64,000 bases of DNA from an uncultured Negativicutes bacterium (GTDB lineage Bacteria > Bacillota > Negativicutes > Veillonellales > Megasphaeraceae): the NCBI GenBank assembly GCA_900752195.1, contig CAADUJ010000013.1, positions 1-64,000 of the forward strand, given 5' to 3'. The notes beneath the pieces were generated by a model. It was not told the origin of the DNA. It worked only from the letters and a program-made list of their open reading frames with translations, and did no database searches. Positions 1 through 8,888 of the stretch are shown here, piece after piece (position 1 is the first letter of the stretch; each line of letters starts with the position of its first letter). The position numbers and the translations under genes were made by a program.

Positions 1-219
1 TAGCACTGTTTTTGACATTTGTCAAGAAACTTTTTAAGATTGTTTTCTAGGGAAATACATTTTACGTATTTGTCCTTGTCGCGTTGACAGCTATTGTAGG
101 ATATCACAGAGAAGAACTAATGTCAAGAAACTTTTTTAATTTCTTTCGAGACCCCTCAAAAGGAATCCCCTTCCGTGTGACAGCTTAGTAATAATACCGC
201 TAAAACAGTGTATTGTCAA
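1..219 (-). promoter_or_regulatory. Three tandem consensus promoters pointing left
   Basis: On the minus strand three perfect TTGACA boxes occur at 219-214, 126-121 and 25-20. The first is followed after 17 bp by TATTAT (196-191) and the second after 17 bp by TATCCT (103-98). The third has its -10 cut by the window edge, with TA at the expected 17-bp spacing. The last two boxes sit in a direct repeat (139-121 and 37-20) with an A/T-rich stretch just upstream, like an UP element. Repeated strong promoters of this kind are typical of rRNA or other very highly expressed operons. The gene they serve lies outside the window, so that part is inference. Confidence 0.6.
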
Positions 220-238
220 GGGGATACGGAAGGGGAAT
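164..238. repeat. Inverted repeat flanking the rightmost tandem promoter
   Basis: CCCCTTCCGT at 167-176 is matched by ACGGAAGGGG at 226-235, a perfect 10-bp stem. TGACA/TGTCA (178-182 and 214-218) extends the pairing inward. T-runs follow on both strands, so it could serve as the terminator of the transporter gene that ends at 323. Its loop, however, contains a complete leftward promoter. A terminator and a promoter therefore share the same DNA; which role dominates cannot be told from sequence. Confidence 0.45.
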
Positions 239-322
239 TTTTTATCGGCGTTCTCGCCTATCGATAGCACCTAAGCCTTGCACCAGCCACAAACAGCCGA
301 CGACGAAGTCAGCAACCAGTCT

Positions 323-1633
323 CTAAATACTTTCCAGATTCTTTTGCTTGCTTTCAATGCCCAGTCCCACGACGATAGCTGCTACGGCGACAAAGACAAA
401 GGCAAACATGAAGAACACCGTACCTATACTCATACTGTTACTGAGCATAACGCCTACAAGGATAGGTGCTGCCATGCCACCAAAGCGGCCGAATCCAGCA
501 GCCCAGCCGCTGCCTAATGCGCGGATAGAAGTGGGATACAGTTCTGGTGTATATGTATATAATACGCCCCAGGCTCCAAGGTTGAAGAAAGACATGACCG
601 AACCCCATACCATGAGCATCGTTGCCGATGTGGCATTGCCAAAGAAGTAACTGGCTACACCGCTGAGCAAGAGGAACGATGATAAGGTATAGCGCCGGCC
701 AATGCGATCCACGAGCCAGGCGGCACAGTAATAGCCCGGTAGTTGTGCCAACGTCATAATAAGAACATATTCAAAGGTTTTGACAACGGTAAACCCTTGT
801 TTGAATACGAGAGACGGCAGCCACATAAAGATGCCATAATAGCTGAATATAATGCCAAACCATACGAGCCAAAGCATGACGGTCCGCGTTACGTATGGTT
901 TATGCCATAACGTAGAAAGAGATTGCTTTTCCGTTGCCAGGCGGACTTCTTCTTTTGTAAAAGGTTCTGATGGTACATGGAGGGAACGTTCCAAGGCTAC
1001 CACGATATTCTGTGCTTCCTGGACGCGGCCCTTGGCAAGGAGATAGCGTACAGATTCAGGCATATGAATACGAATGAGGAATACATAAATGGCTGGAACG
1101 GCGCCAATCACGAATGCAATGCGCCAGCCATAGACGGGAATGATCAGGTAGGCAATGCATGCAGCCGCGATCCAGCCCAGAGCCCAGAAGCTTTCCAACA
1201 GTACGATGAACCGCCCCCGTACACGAGCAGGTGCATATTCTGACACAAGCGTCGCGGCTACTGGCAATTCACCGCCCAGGCCAAACCCTACGAGAAAGCG
1301 AAACACGAGCAAAGAATAATAGTCCCAGGAAATGGCGCACAAGGCGCTAGAAATACTGTAAAGCAATACGGTAATTGTAAATACCTTCTTACGACCTAAA
1401 TGATCGGCAATGGTGCCAGAGACGACAGCCCCTAACGCCATACCAATAAGGCCAATACTGCCGATGAAACCCATTTGCCCCGGCAGAAGGCCCCAATCCT
1501 TTGCTAATACGGGAAGGACAAAAGCAATGAGGCCGGTATCCATAGAATCAAAAAGCCATCCCAGGCCTGTAACCAACAATAACGTATAGTGAAATTTTCC
1601 TACGGGAAGTGATTCCAAACGTTCGAGAACCAT
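323..1633 (-). CDS. MFS transporter, NiaP/SV2-like organic-solute permease
   Basis: A 436-residue, 12-helix inner-membrane permease of the major facilitator superfamily. The loop-2 motif DHLGRKK (residues about 98-104) and the PESVRYL motif after helix 6 are characteristic of the sugar-porter/SV2-like branch, and the N-terminal LFDSMDTGLIAFVLPVL resembles NiaP-type and aromatic-acid carriers. It would move a small organic acid, vitamin or similar solute by proton symport; the substrate cannot be read from sequence. The start is well supported by AGGAGG eight bases upstream. It stands alone, with its own promoter upstream and no same-strand partner nearby. Confidence 0.85.
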   Translation of the reverse strand: MVLERLESLPVGKFHYTLLLVTGLGWLFDSMDTGLIAFVLPVLAKDWGLLPGQMGFIGSIGLIGMALGAVVSGTIADHLGRKKVFTITVLLYSISSALCAISWDYYSLLVFRFLVGFGLGGELPVAATLVSEYAPARVRGRFIVLLESFWALGWIAAACIAYLIIPVYGWRIAFVIGAVPAIYVFLIRIHMPESVRYLLAKGRVQEAQNIVVALERSLHVPSEPFTKEEVRLATEKQSLSTLWHKPYVTRTVMLWLVWFGIIFSYYGIFMWLPSLVFKQGFTVVKTFEYVLIMTLAQLPGYYCAAWLVDRIGRRYTLSSFLLLSGVASYFFGNATSATMLMVWGSVMSFFNLGAWGVLYTYTPELYPTSIRALGSGWAAGFGRFGGMAAPILVGVMLSNSMSIGTVFFMFAFVFVAVAAIVVGLGIESKQKNLESI

Positions 1634-1677
1634 CTTATTTTCCTCCTTGTAAACTCTATTGTCATGACAGTAATATA

Positions 1678-1716
1678 TACAATTTGTATTGTACTACAAG
1701 AAAAGACGTATGTAAA
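1678..1716 (-). promoter_or_regulatory. Promoter of the MFS gene with overlapping inverted repeat
   Basis: On the minus strand TTTACA (1716-1711) and TACAAT (1693-1688) are separated by 17 bp. The -10 box lies inside a perfect inverted repeat, TACAAT-TTGT-ATTGTA (1678-1693), which could be an operator. Confidence 0.5.
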
Positions 1717-1744
1717 GAAAATGTCAAGGAAAACAAGAAACCCT

Positions 1745-1789
1745 AAAAAGCTGTAAGAGAACAATGAAAATCTCGTTCCCTTACAGCTA
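1745..1789 (-). terminator. Intrinsic terminator after the FAD oxidase gene
   Basis: AGCTGTAAG...CTTACAGCT stem with a T-run on the minus strand, 30 bp past the stop codon of the oxidase gene. Confidence 0.75.
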
Positions 1790-1818
1790 TAAAGATTATG
1801 TGTTGATAAATCTACAGG

Positions 1819-3231
1819 TCAATCTTCTTCTAAATCAACAATTTTTGCAGGATTCATAATATTATTTGGATCTAACGCCTTTTTAATTGCCAGCACAACC
1901 TGATATTCACCAGCCGGTGTGCACCGTTTAAAGTCTTTCAGTTTCTTATAGCCAATACCATGTTCACCAGACATTTTACCTCCTAACGCATACACTTTTT
2001 CAAAGAGGTCTTCATGGAAGCCTTCCATCTTGTGCATCCAAGCTTCTGGTGACAAACCATCCTTATTCAGCGGCAATACGTGGATATTACCATCTCCGAT
2101 ATGAGCTGATGTAACCGTATAGATACCGTGCTTTTCTTCCAGTGCTGGCACTTGTGACGTGATTTCAGCAATTTTATCGAGAGGAACGACAAAATCTTCT
2201 GCGACAAACATGATATCGATATCACGAGCGGCTTCAGCAAACTGACGGCGGCAACCCCAGATTCTATCATCTGCCTGAATAACGTCAACAGCAGCTTCGG
2301 CTTCACAAAGATCACTGATTTTTTCCATCTTTTTATCAAGTTCGTCTTCGTCAAACGTTTCGACAGTAATAATAACATAGCAGCAACCCTTATCGACATG
2401 AGGCAACGTGACCTTACAGAATTTACTGCACATATCTAAAGCTTTATTGTCCATATATTCGATACTCGTCGGTTCAATTCCGGCTTTGATGATCTTATTA
2501 GGAAGTGCAAAAGCCTTCGCATCATCATCAAAAATCGCGACGAGGTCAAATTTATACGGCGGCAGAGGCCGTAACTTCAGTGTTACTTCTGTTACGACGC
2601 CTAAAGTACCTTCTGACCCACAGATGAGCTGTTCCAAACAATAGCCAGTGGAGCATTTCTGGAGTCGTGCGCCTACGTCGACAATATCACCATTGGGCAT
2701 GACTACTTTCATACCATAAATCTGATTGCGCGTCGTACCGTATTTCACGGCTTTATTGCCGCCGGCATTGGTTGCTACGTTACCACCAATCTGGCAACTA
2801 TCAGCACTGCAGGGGTCACCGGCATATAATAGATTCCGCCGTTTACATTCTTCCTGAATAACACTTGTCCTGACACCGGTCTGGACGCGGGCAAACAAAT
2901 TATCTTCATCAATTTCAAGGATTTTATTCATCCGTTCCAGTTCCATGACGATACCATGATATACGGGAATAGCCCCACAAGCGACGCCAGATCCAGCGGA
3001 ACGTGGTGTAATAGGTACAACATATTTATTAGCCAATTTAACAACTTCCGACACTTCTTCTGTCGTAGCCGGGAAGACAACTACTTCTGGCACGTGGAAC
3101 CAATATGAATTACCTTCCTCATCAGTCTGATAGGTCTGTAATTTTTCTTCATCAACAGTCAGTCCTTTTTCGCCTAATACACGTCTTAATTCTTCCAATA
3201 ATTCCGGTGTTACTTTGTTAAACCGTGCCAT
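1819..3231 (-). CDS. FAD-linked 2-hydroxyacid (D-lactate/glycolate-type) dehydrogenase
   Basis: 470 residues, the usual length of the GlcD/LctD family. The N-terminal FAD-binding PCMH domain (about 40-215) has PRSAGSGVACG and the CQIGGNVATNAGGNKAVKYG region that contacts FAD; the C-terminal FAD-oxidase domain ends with GEHGIGYKK. These enzymes oxidise lactate, glycolate or other 2-hydroxyacids. In lactate-using anaerobes they often work with an electron-transfer flavoprotein, but no etf genes lie beside this one. It is the second gene after the BASS transporter (37-bp gap), which suggests the substrate is an imported organic acid. Lactate is the likeliest substrate in this kind of organism but this is unproven. 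The start follows GAGAGGAGAG. Confidence 0.85.
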   Translation of the reverse strand: MARFNKVTPELLEELRRVLGEKGLTVDEEKLQTYQTDEEGNSYWFHVPEVVVFPATTEEVSEVVKLANKYVVPITPRSAGSGVACGAIPVYHGIVMELERMNKILEIDEDNLFARVQTGVRTSVIQEECKRRNLLYAGDPCSADSCQIGGNVATNAGGNKAVKYGTTRNQIYGMKVVMPNGDIVDVGARLQKCSTGYCLEQLICGSEGTLGVVTEVTLKLRPLPPYKFDLVAIFDDDAKAFALPNKIIKAGIEPTSIEYMDNKALDMCSKFCKVTLPHVDKGCCYVIITVETFDEDELDKKMEKISDLCEAEAAVDVIQADDRIWGCRRQFAEAARDIDIMFVAEDFVVPLDKIAEITSQVPALEEKHGIYTVTSAHIGDGNIHVLPLNKDGLSPEAWMHKMEGFHEDLFEKVYALGGKMSGEHGIGYKKLKDFKRCTPAGEYQVVLAIKKALDPNNIMNPAKIVDLEED

Positions 3232-3268
3232 ACAAATCTCTCCTCTCTAAACACCATGTATACAATAA

Positions 3269-4228
3269 TTAATGCTGTGATGACATGTCATTAACAGGTG
3301 CTTCTTCTGTCTTATTTCCCCACATAGATGCGACAAAAGAACAAAATACGGTTGTCCATACGACGCCAATAGCAGCAGGAATAGCCGATAAAGGATCAAA
3401 ATATGTGATGCCCAGCGTGACGGCTAAAGCCGTATTCTGTACACCAACGACAAAAGTCATGGCCTTACGCTTAGGAACAGACATCCGCAAAATACGTGCC
3501 ACACCGTAACCAATAACCAGACCGATTCCCGTGTATAAGACCAATGTGAGGGCGGCAATGCCCGCTACATTCTGTAGTCGTTCTACGTTCAAGGCTACGA
3601 TGACAGCAATGATGCATATAATAGCCAGCACCGTCGTCAAGGGAACAATTTTTAAGATAGTTCCCATTTGTTTTTCACAGAACTTGTGAATCAATAACCC
3701 CAATGCAATGGGGACAATCACGATCTTGATAATACTTAAAAATAGTCCTACTGCATCAATGGGTAAATATTTTCCTACGTAGCATAGCAACAAAGCTGGC
3801 ATGACAAACGGTGCAAGTATAGTACTCAGACTGGAAATAGTAACTGCTAAAGCCTTATCGCCTTTTGCAAGAAATGTCATGACATTTGATGTAGTTCCCG
3901 TCGGCGCACAGCCTAATAATACGAGTCCGACAATCAACATTGGATCTAGATTGAATACTGTCCCAAGGCCTAGTCCTACAAGGGGCATAGCAATATCAAG
4001 AGTGACAATGCCAATGATGACATCCTTAGGGCGAGTAAAAACGAGCTTAAAATCATTAGGCGTCATAGATAATCCCATGCTCAACATAATGATTCCCAGA
4101 CACCACGAAACAGATCCGCCATACGGTTTAAAAGGTTCTGGGAAAAAGAAAGCAAATAGCGCTGTCAAAATGACCCAGACCGTGACATACTTCGTTACAA
4201 ATTTAATACATTTCTCAAAGCCAGCCAT
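3269..4228 (-). CDS. BASS-family (bile acid:sodium symporter-like) organic-acid transporter
   Basis: 319 residues, about ten membrane helices. It is recognised as the BASS superfamily by the conserved core regions GCAPTGTTSNVMTFLAKGD (about 105-123) and VGVQNTALAVTLG near helix 9, the two broken-helix sites that bind sodium and substrate. Bacterial members carry 2-keto acids, pantoate and other organic anions more often than bile acids. It is first in a two-gene unit with the FAD oxidase and lies downstream of a GntR regulator, so an organic-acid uptake and oxidation module is the natural reading. The start is supported by GGGAGGTG. Exact substrate unknown. Confidence 0.85.
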   Translation of the reverse strand: MAGFEKCIKFVTKYVTVWVILTALFAFFFPEPFKPYGGSVSWCLGIIMLSMGLSMTPNDFKLVFTRPKDVIIGIVTLDIAMPLVGLGLGTVFNLDPMLIVGLVLLGCAPTGTTSNVMTFLAKGDKALAVTISSLSTILAPFVMPALLLCYVGKYLPIDAVGLFLSIIKIVIVPIALGLLIHKFCEKQMGTILKIVPLTTVLAIICIIAVIVALNVERLQNVAGIAALTLVLYTGIGLVIGYGVARILRMSVPKRKAMTFVVGVQNTALAVTLGITYFDPLSAIPAAIGVVWTTVFCSFVASMWGNKTEEAPVNDMSSQH

Positions 4229-4312
4229 AAGTACACCTCCCTAACGTACAATATATTTACTAAAACGAATAATTACTATGATTTAATATTAACATTGGAC
4301 GTATATCGCGTC

Positions 4313-4367
4313 AAAAAGAGGCCAAAATGGATGAATCCTCTCAAATATATTCCACTTTGGCCTCTTT
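4313..4367 (-). terminator. Intrinsic terminator after the GntR gene
   Basis: AAAGAGGCCAAA...TTTGGCCTCTTT, a nearly perfect stem of about 17 bp with a T-run on the minus strand. It separates the regulator from the transporter-oxidase unit, so the latter needs its own promoter. Confidence 0.7.
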
Positions 4368-4384
4368 CATGATTCGAAAATTAA

Positions 4385-5143
4385 TTATTGATTCTGTTTT
4401 TTCTTATTTTCTAAATCAATTGTGCGCAAATTCATTTTTTCTTTATCTGTTGCAAAGCGCTTATAAAACTCCCGCCGAGCCGCAATCAGGTGACGATGCA
4501 TAACAGCCTTCGCCATATCCGCATCATGTAATTTCAGAACGTTGCAAATCAGCACATGCTCTTTACCTACTACGTCGAAATATCCCTCAGGAGGATCGTA
4601 ATTCAAATATCGTCGATACCGATATAGACGATACTTAATTTCATCGTACACAGTCTGAACAAGAGCGTGTTGCGACAAGTTGATGATAGAGCTATGGAAT
4701 TTATATTCCAGTACCATAATTCGTTCATAGTTCTTGCGAATGAGAGATACATCCCCTACTCCGCAGATATCCTGCATTTCAAAAGCAATCTGGTACAGAC
4801 GATCCAGTTCTTCCGTATTGGCCCGCAGCGCAACGCGTGATGCTGCATAAGGCTCGATGAGATCGGAAAATTCCCATAAATCACGATACTCTTCCACTGA
4901 AAAATCTACGACGCGATAGCCCGGATTTTTTACGACATATGAATCATAGTAGAGGCGGAGCAATGCACTTTTAACGGGTGATCGGCTCGTTCCCAACTGT
5001 TCGGCAATACTGCTTTCATTTAATCGTGTCCCTGGTTTCAGCTTAAAACTTATAATATCTTGAAGAATAATATCATACAGTATGTCGCTCAACGAAAGGA
5101 AAGGATTTTCTTGGCGCCTCTCTTCTATCTGACTCCGATTCAC
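4385..5143 (-). CDS. GntR-family (FadR/FCD type) transcriptional regulator
   Basis: 252 residues. The winged HTH (about 15-80) has the family signature ILQDIISFKLKPGTRLNES followed by the recognition helix LGTSRSPVKSALLRL. The C-terminal all-helical FCD ligand domain carries the metal-binding style histidines near H153 and HRHL at about 218-221. FadR-type members sense small carboxylates such as lactate, glycolate or gluconate. Its place just upstream of the BASS transporter and 2-hydroxyacid oxidase makes it the likely local regulator (inference). The start is a GTG supported by GAGGTGA; an ATCGGAGTGA-type direct repeat overlaps the start region. Confidence 0.85.
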   Translation of the reverse strand: MNRSQIEERRQENPFLSLSDILYDIILQDIISFKLKPGTRLNESSIAEQLGTSRSPVKSALLRLYYDSYVVKNPGYRVVDFSVEEYRDLWEFSDLIEPYAASRVALRANTEELDRLYQIAFEMQDICGVGDVSLIRKNYERIMVLEYKFHSSIINLSQHALVQTVYDEIKYRLYRYRRYLNYDPPEGYFDVVGKEHVLICNVLKLHDADMAKAVMHRHLIAARREFYKRFATDKEKMNLRTIDLENKKKQNQ

Positions 5144-5360
5144 TCCGATTCACCTCGCTATTCTCATTTCACGAAAACGATTTTTCCTTTAGTATACTAT
5201 ATTTGCGCTGATTACTGCATAGAAAGAAACGAAAAATTCAGAATCAGTATAATCCTGTCTTTATTTTTTCGTTTTCTGCATACGCTTAATAGGCGTTGCA
5301 AAAAACGTAAGATGTAGAGCATCGATTTATAAAATAACGTTTCCACAAAATCGAAACATA

Positions 5361-5407
5361 AAAAGGTGCACTATCATGAGTTGTGGACTCATGATAGTGC
5401 ACCTTTT
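5361..5407 (-). terminator. Intrinsic terminator of gyrA
   Basis: A perfect 20-bp stem (5361-5380 with 5388-5407) and a 7-base loop, ending in A/T runs on both sides, 33 bp after the gyrA stop. Confidence 0.85.
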
Positions 5408-5439
5408 AGTATTGAAAGGACAAGTATCTCCTACGTATA

Positions 5440-7914
5440 TCAGTTCTGCGTAAAAAGAGTATTTTCTTCTTCAACATCATCGCCGTCAATTGCAATGGTG
5501 TCAAGAGCCGTGACTTTATCGTCACCTTCTAATTTTTGGATCTTCACGCCAGACGTAATCTTTCCTTTTTTGATGCCAATGCTTTCTACATTGGTACGAA
5601 TGACGATGCCATTTCCTGTAATGAGCATGATTTCCTGATCATCACGAACGACTTCGACACCGACGATATCACCGGTCTTCGGCGTGATTTTAAAGTTCTT
5701 TACGCCTTTTCCGCCGCGAAGTTGTACTTTATAGGCTTCTACGTTATTGCGTTTTCCAAAGCCATCTTCGCTGACAGTGAGGACCTGGCATCCCGGCGTA
5801 AGGATATCGGCACCGATGACAATATCCCCCTTAGCTAAGTCGATACCCCGAACGCCACGGGTTGCACGACCCATAGGACGGACATCTTTTTCATTGAAGC
5901 AAATGGCCATGCCGAGCTTCGTTGCCAAGATGATATTCTGGTCTCCCTTCGTCAGGCGAACTTTAGCAAGGTGATCGCCTTCGACCAAGGAAATGGCAAT
6001 GAGGCCATTGCGACGGACGTTCTTGAATTCATGAAGTTCCGTCTTTTTGACGCGGCCCTGTTCCGTTACCATGAAAAGGTTCATAGACGGGTCGACCTGG
6101 TCGACATCGATCCAGGCATTGACCTTTTCACCGTTCGACAAAGGCAGGATATTGATAGCTGCAATACCCTTGGAGTTACGGCTGTTGGCTTCTGGAATTT
6201 CATAGGCCTTCAAGCGATATACGCGGCCGAAATTAGTGAAGAAGAGTACCGTGTTGAGGGACGACGTATAGAGAAGATGATTGACGGCATCTTCATCTTT
6301 CGTACCCATGCCTTTTATGCCACGGCCGCCCTTGTTCTGCGTATGGTATACATTGGCATTGATACGTTTCATATAACCGCGGCGTGTCAGCGTCAGAACC
6401 ATCCGTTCATCAGGAATCATATCTTCAATATCGATATCCGACGAATCAGGCACAATCTGCGTACGCCGTTCGTCACCAAATTTCTTCTTTGCATCAAGTA
6501 ATTCTGTCTTAACGATACCCATGATTTTTTGTGTATCCGAAAGAACGTCCTTCAAATACGCAATGCGGTCTTCCAGATCTTTGTATTCCTGTTCAATCTT
6601 TTCGCGTTCCAAACCGGTGAGGCGGCGCAGACGCATATCGAGGATTGCAACGGACTGCTTTTCGCTCAAACCAAACTTACTCATGAGAGAGGTCTTGGCA
6701 ATTTCATCGGTTGCCGATTCACGAATCGTCTTGATGACTTCATCGATATGGTCTAAGGCAATGAGCAAGCCTTCCAAGATGTGCGCACGTGCCAGCGCTT
6801 TTTCGAGTTCAAAGCGGCACCGTCTCGTAATGACATCTTGCTGATGACCTAAGTAGTACTGTAATACTTCTTTAAGAGTCAGGACGCGAGGATGTCCATC
6901 GACGAGAGCCAGCATGATAACGCCGAACGTTTCCTGTAGCTGCGTATGCTTGTATAGCTTGTTCAGAACAATATCAGGATTGACATCGGCCCGTAATTCG
7001 ATTACGATACGCATCCCCTTGCGGTCTGATTCATCTCGCAGCGCCGTGATACCATCGATTTCCTTATTTCGGGAAAGGTCGGCAATAGACTCGATGACGC
7101 GGGCTTTGTTGACCTGATACGGAATTTCCGTCACAACAATACGATGCTTCCCTTTGTTCATGTTTTCGATGGTAGCACAGGAACGCATCCGGATGCTGCC
7201 ACGACCTGTCGAGTACGCTTTGATGATGCCATCGCGGCCCATGATTTTAGCTCCTGTCGGGAAATCAGGACCTTGGATTTTCGTCATCAATTCATCGAGA
7301 CTGGCTTCGGGATTATCGATAAGCATGACACAACCATCGATAACTTCCCCTAAATTATGGGGAGGGATATTCGTTGCCATGCCTACGGCAATACCTGCAG
7401 AACCATTGACGAGAAGATTTGGAATTTTCGACGGCAGAACAGTCGGTTCCTGAAGGGAGCCATCGTAGTTGGGCATGAAATCGACGGTATCCTTGTCGAT
7501 ATCTTCCAACATTTCGCCGGTAATCTTGGCCATACGTACTTCGGTATAACGCATAGCAGCAGCTGAATCACCATCAACGGAACCAAAGTTACCGTGGCCA
7601 TCCACTAACGGATAGCGTGTCGAAAAGTCTTGTGCCAGGCGGACTGTTGCATCGTATACAGGTCTATCGCCATGGGGATGATATTTACCTAAAACTTCCC
7701 CGACGATACGCGCTGATTTCTTATACGGTTTATTCGGCGTCATACCCGCTTCATGCATAGCATACAGGATACGACGATGAACCGGTTTCAAGCCATCACG
7801 GACGTCTGGCAAGGCACGAGTAATGATAACACTCATGGCATAGTCGATATAGGACGTCTGCATTTCGCTTTCCAGACAAACCGGCATTATTCTATCCATA
7901 TTTTGTTCGTCCAC
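5440..7914 (-). CDS. gyrA: DNA gyrase subunit A
   Basis: 824 residues, full length for GyrA. It is the DNA breakage-reunion subunit of gyrase, introducing negative supercoils with GyrB. Visible: the winged-helix/tower region with catalytic tyrosine in AAMRYTE (Y123), the GyrA box QNKGGRGIKG (about 535-545) that wraps DNA and separates it from ParC, and six C-terminal beta-pinwheel blades. Odd: the quinolone-resistance region reads HPHGDRPVYD (79-88), so the positions equal to E. coli Ser83 and Ala84 are Arg and Pro while Asp87 is kept. Start is GTG at 7914 with GAGGTGA upstream. gyrB is not adjacent. Confidence 0.97.
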   Translation of the reverse strand: MDEQNMDRIMPVCLESEMQTSYIDYAMSVIITRALPDVRDGLKPVHRRILYAMHEAGMTPNKPYKKSARIVGEVLGKYHPHGDRPVYDATVRLAQDFSTRYPLVDGHGNFGSVDGDSAAAMRYTEVRMAKITGEMLEDIDKDTVDFMPNYDGSLQEPTVLPSKIPNLLVNGSAGIAVGMATNIPPHNLGEVIDGCVMLIDNPEASLDELMTKIQGPDFPTGAKIMGRDGIIKAYSTGRGSIRMRSCATIENMNKGKHRIVVTEIPYQVNKARVIESIADLSRNKEIDGITALRDESDRKGMRIVIELRADVNPDIVLNKLYKHTQLQETFGVIMLALVDGHPRVLTLKEVLQYYLGHQQDVITRRCRFELEKALARAHILEGLLIALDHIDEVIKTIRESATDEIAKTSLMSKFGLSEKQSVAILDMRLRRLTGLEREKIEQEYKDLEDRIAYLKDVLSDTQKIMGIVKTELLDAKKKFGDERRTQIVPDSSDIDIEDMIPDERMVLTLTRRGYMKRINANVYHTQNKGGRGIKGMGTKDEDAVNHLLYTSSLNTVLFFTNFGRVYRLKAYEIPEANSRNSKGIAAINILPLSNGEKVNAWIDVDQVDPSMNLFMVTEQGRVKKTELHEFKNVRRNGLIAISLVEGDHLAKVRLTKGDQNIILATKLGMAICFNEKDVRPMGRATRGVRGIDLAKGDIVIGADILTPGCQVLTVSEDGFGKRNNVEAYKVQLRGGKGVKNFKITPKTGDIVGVEVVRDDQEIMLITGNGIVIRTNVESIGIKKGKITSGVKIQKLEGDDKVTALDTIAIDGDDVEEENTLFTQN

Positions 7915-8041
7915 AATGTCACCTCAAATATACAAAATTATATAGTACAGCAAGGATTATGGTGTGCCGTCTATTGAAAAAATTTACCAACTCTAAAATA
8001 GGACACTGTTATTATTATAGCAAAAAAAAGATAAAAAAGCG

Positions 8042-8069
8042 AATATAACCGAGTCCAGGACAGTGTCAA
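8042..8069 (-). promoter_or_regulatory. Promoter region of gyrA
   Basis: TTGACA (8069-8064), 16-bp spacer, TATATT (8047-8042) on the minus strand. A second TATAAT at 8019-8014 has no good -35. GACACTGT (8002-8009) and ACAGTGTC (8060-8067) form an inverted repeat that spans both -10 boxes. Confidence 0.45.
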
Positions 8070-8259
8070 GAAGTTGTGGCATTTTTTAATAAGAAGAAAG
8101 ACCTTGCGATATGCATTACATCATATGGTGGTATCCACTGTTTTCTATCATACGCATCCATCCGCCCGTTACTGTTGATTCACAGCCGGGCATATGGCTT
8201 GCTGTTTCTGAATCGTACGTACAATACGGTAATTTTCGACAAATACATTCTTTCTGCAA

Positions 8260-8560
8260 TACGTCTTACTTAACTTCCGACTTCATTGCCTGAGGGGATA
8301 CACCGTGAACTTAAACGGTCCGATAAGACATGGCTCACATGTCCTTCCATACTACTTGCAGCATCTGGTCAGGTCAAGGCTTCATGGATACCATCCCAGT
8401 TCCTTATGAGAACGGATAGACGTATGAATAGCAGCATCCGATTCTTTCAGAAGTGTTTCCATCATAAGATACCCCAAGTGCATTTAATACCTGTTCCAAC
8501 CTCTAGCTTACTTGAGGCAACGATGATTCATGTGACAATATTTTCAGAAGCATTTCTAGG
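8260..8560 (-). pseudogene. Decayed ISLre2-type (UPF0236) transposase fragment
   Basis: Conceptual minus-strand translation around 8347-8315 gives EGHVSHVLSDRLSSR, matching the conserved C-terminal block of ISLre2/UPF0236 transposases (EGHVSH.LS.R.SSRPMGW). It is preceded by NWDGI, also expected in that family. The frame is broken by several stops and shifts, and no intact N-terminal part is present, so this is a dead remnant. Identification rests on remembered family motifs, not on a search. Boundaries are approximate. Confidence 0.5.
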
Positions 8561-8563
8561 CAT

Positions 8564-8626
8564 GAGAAGGACTCCTTTTGTATTGTGATGTTTCTAACTA
8601 TATTATACAACAAGGAGTTCCTTCTC
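8564..8626. repeat. Imperfect inverted repeat beside the transposase remnant
   Basis: GAGAAGGACTCCTTTTG (8564-8580) is nearly complementary to CAAGGAGTTCCTTCTC (8611-8626), with one indel. It might be a leftover of the element's terminal or leader structure. Confidence 0.35.
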
Positions 8627-8630
8627 TTTT

Positions 8631-8834
8631 TGTTTTTCTTTCATGCATTAAAATTTTCCCACAATTATTTTACACTAACATTCCGCTTTCAAAGTATATA
8701 TGGTCGATACAGGCCTTTTCGTCCGCATGTTAGAAGATGTATACATGGGATTCCTGCTCAGATAAACGTGTATCCCTCATTAAAGATTCAATATAAGCCA
8801 TATCTACATACATATTCCAACGTTACCGATGAGA
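8631..8834. other. Non-coding stretch without recognisable content
   Basis: No supported gene, RNA or convincing motif seen. It lies between the IS remnant and the CoA-transferase terminator and may be further degraded element DNA. Confidence 0.4.
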
Positions 8835-8876
8835 AAAGCCCCTATGACATGGAATAACCCACGTCATAAGGGCCTT
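8835..8876 (-). terminator. Intrinsic terminator of the butyryl-CoA transferase gene
   Basis: GGCCCTTATGAC...GTCATAGGGGC stem on the minus strand followed by TTTT, 13 bp past the stop. Confidence 0.75.
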
Positions 8877-8888
8877 ATTTCGTGTGCC

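Noticed and set aside
8076..8857. Small plus-strand open frames between gyrA and the CoA-transferase gene
   Set aside because: No ribosome binding sites and no protein-like composition; the opposite strand carries the transposase remnant.
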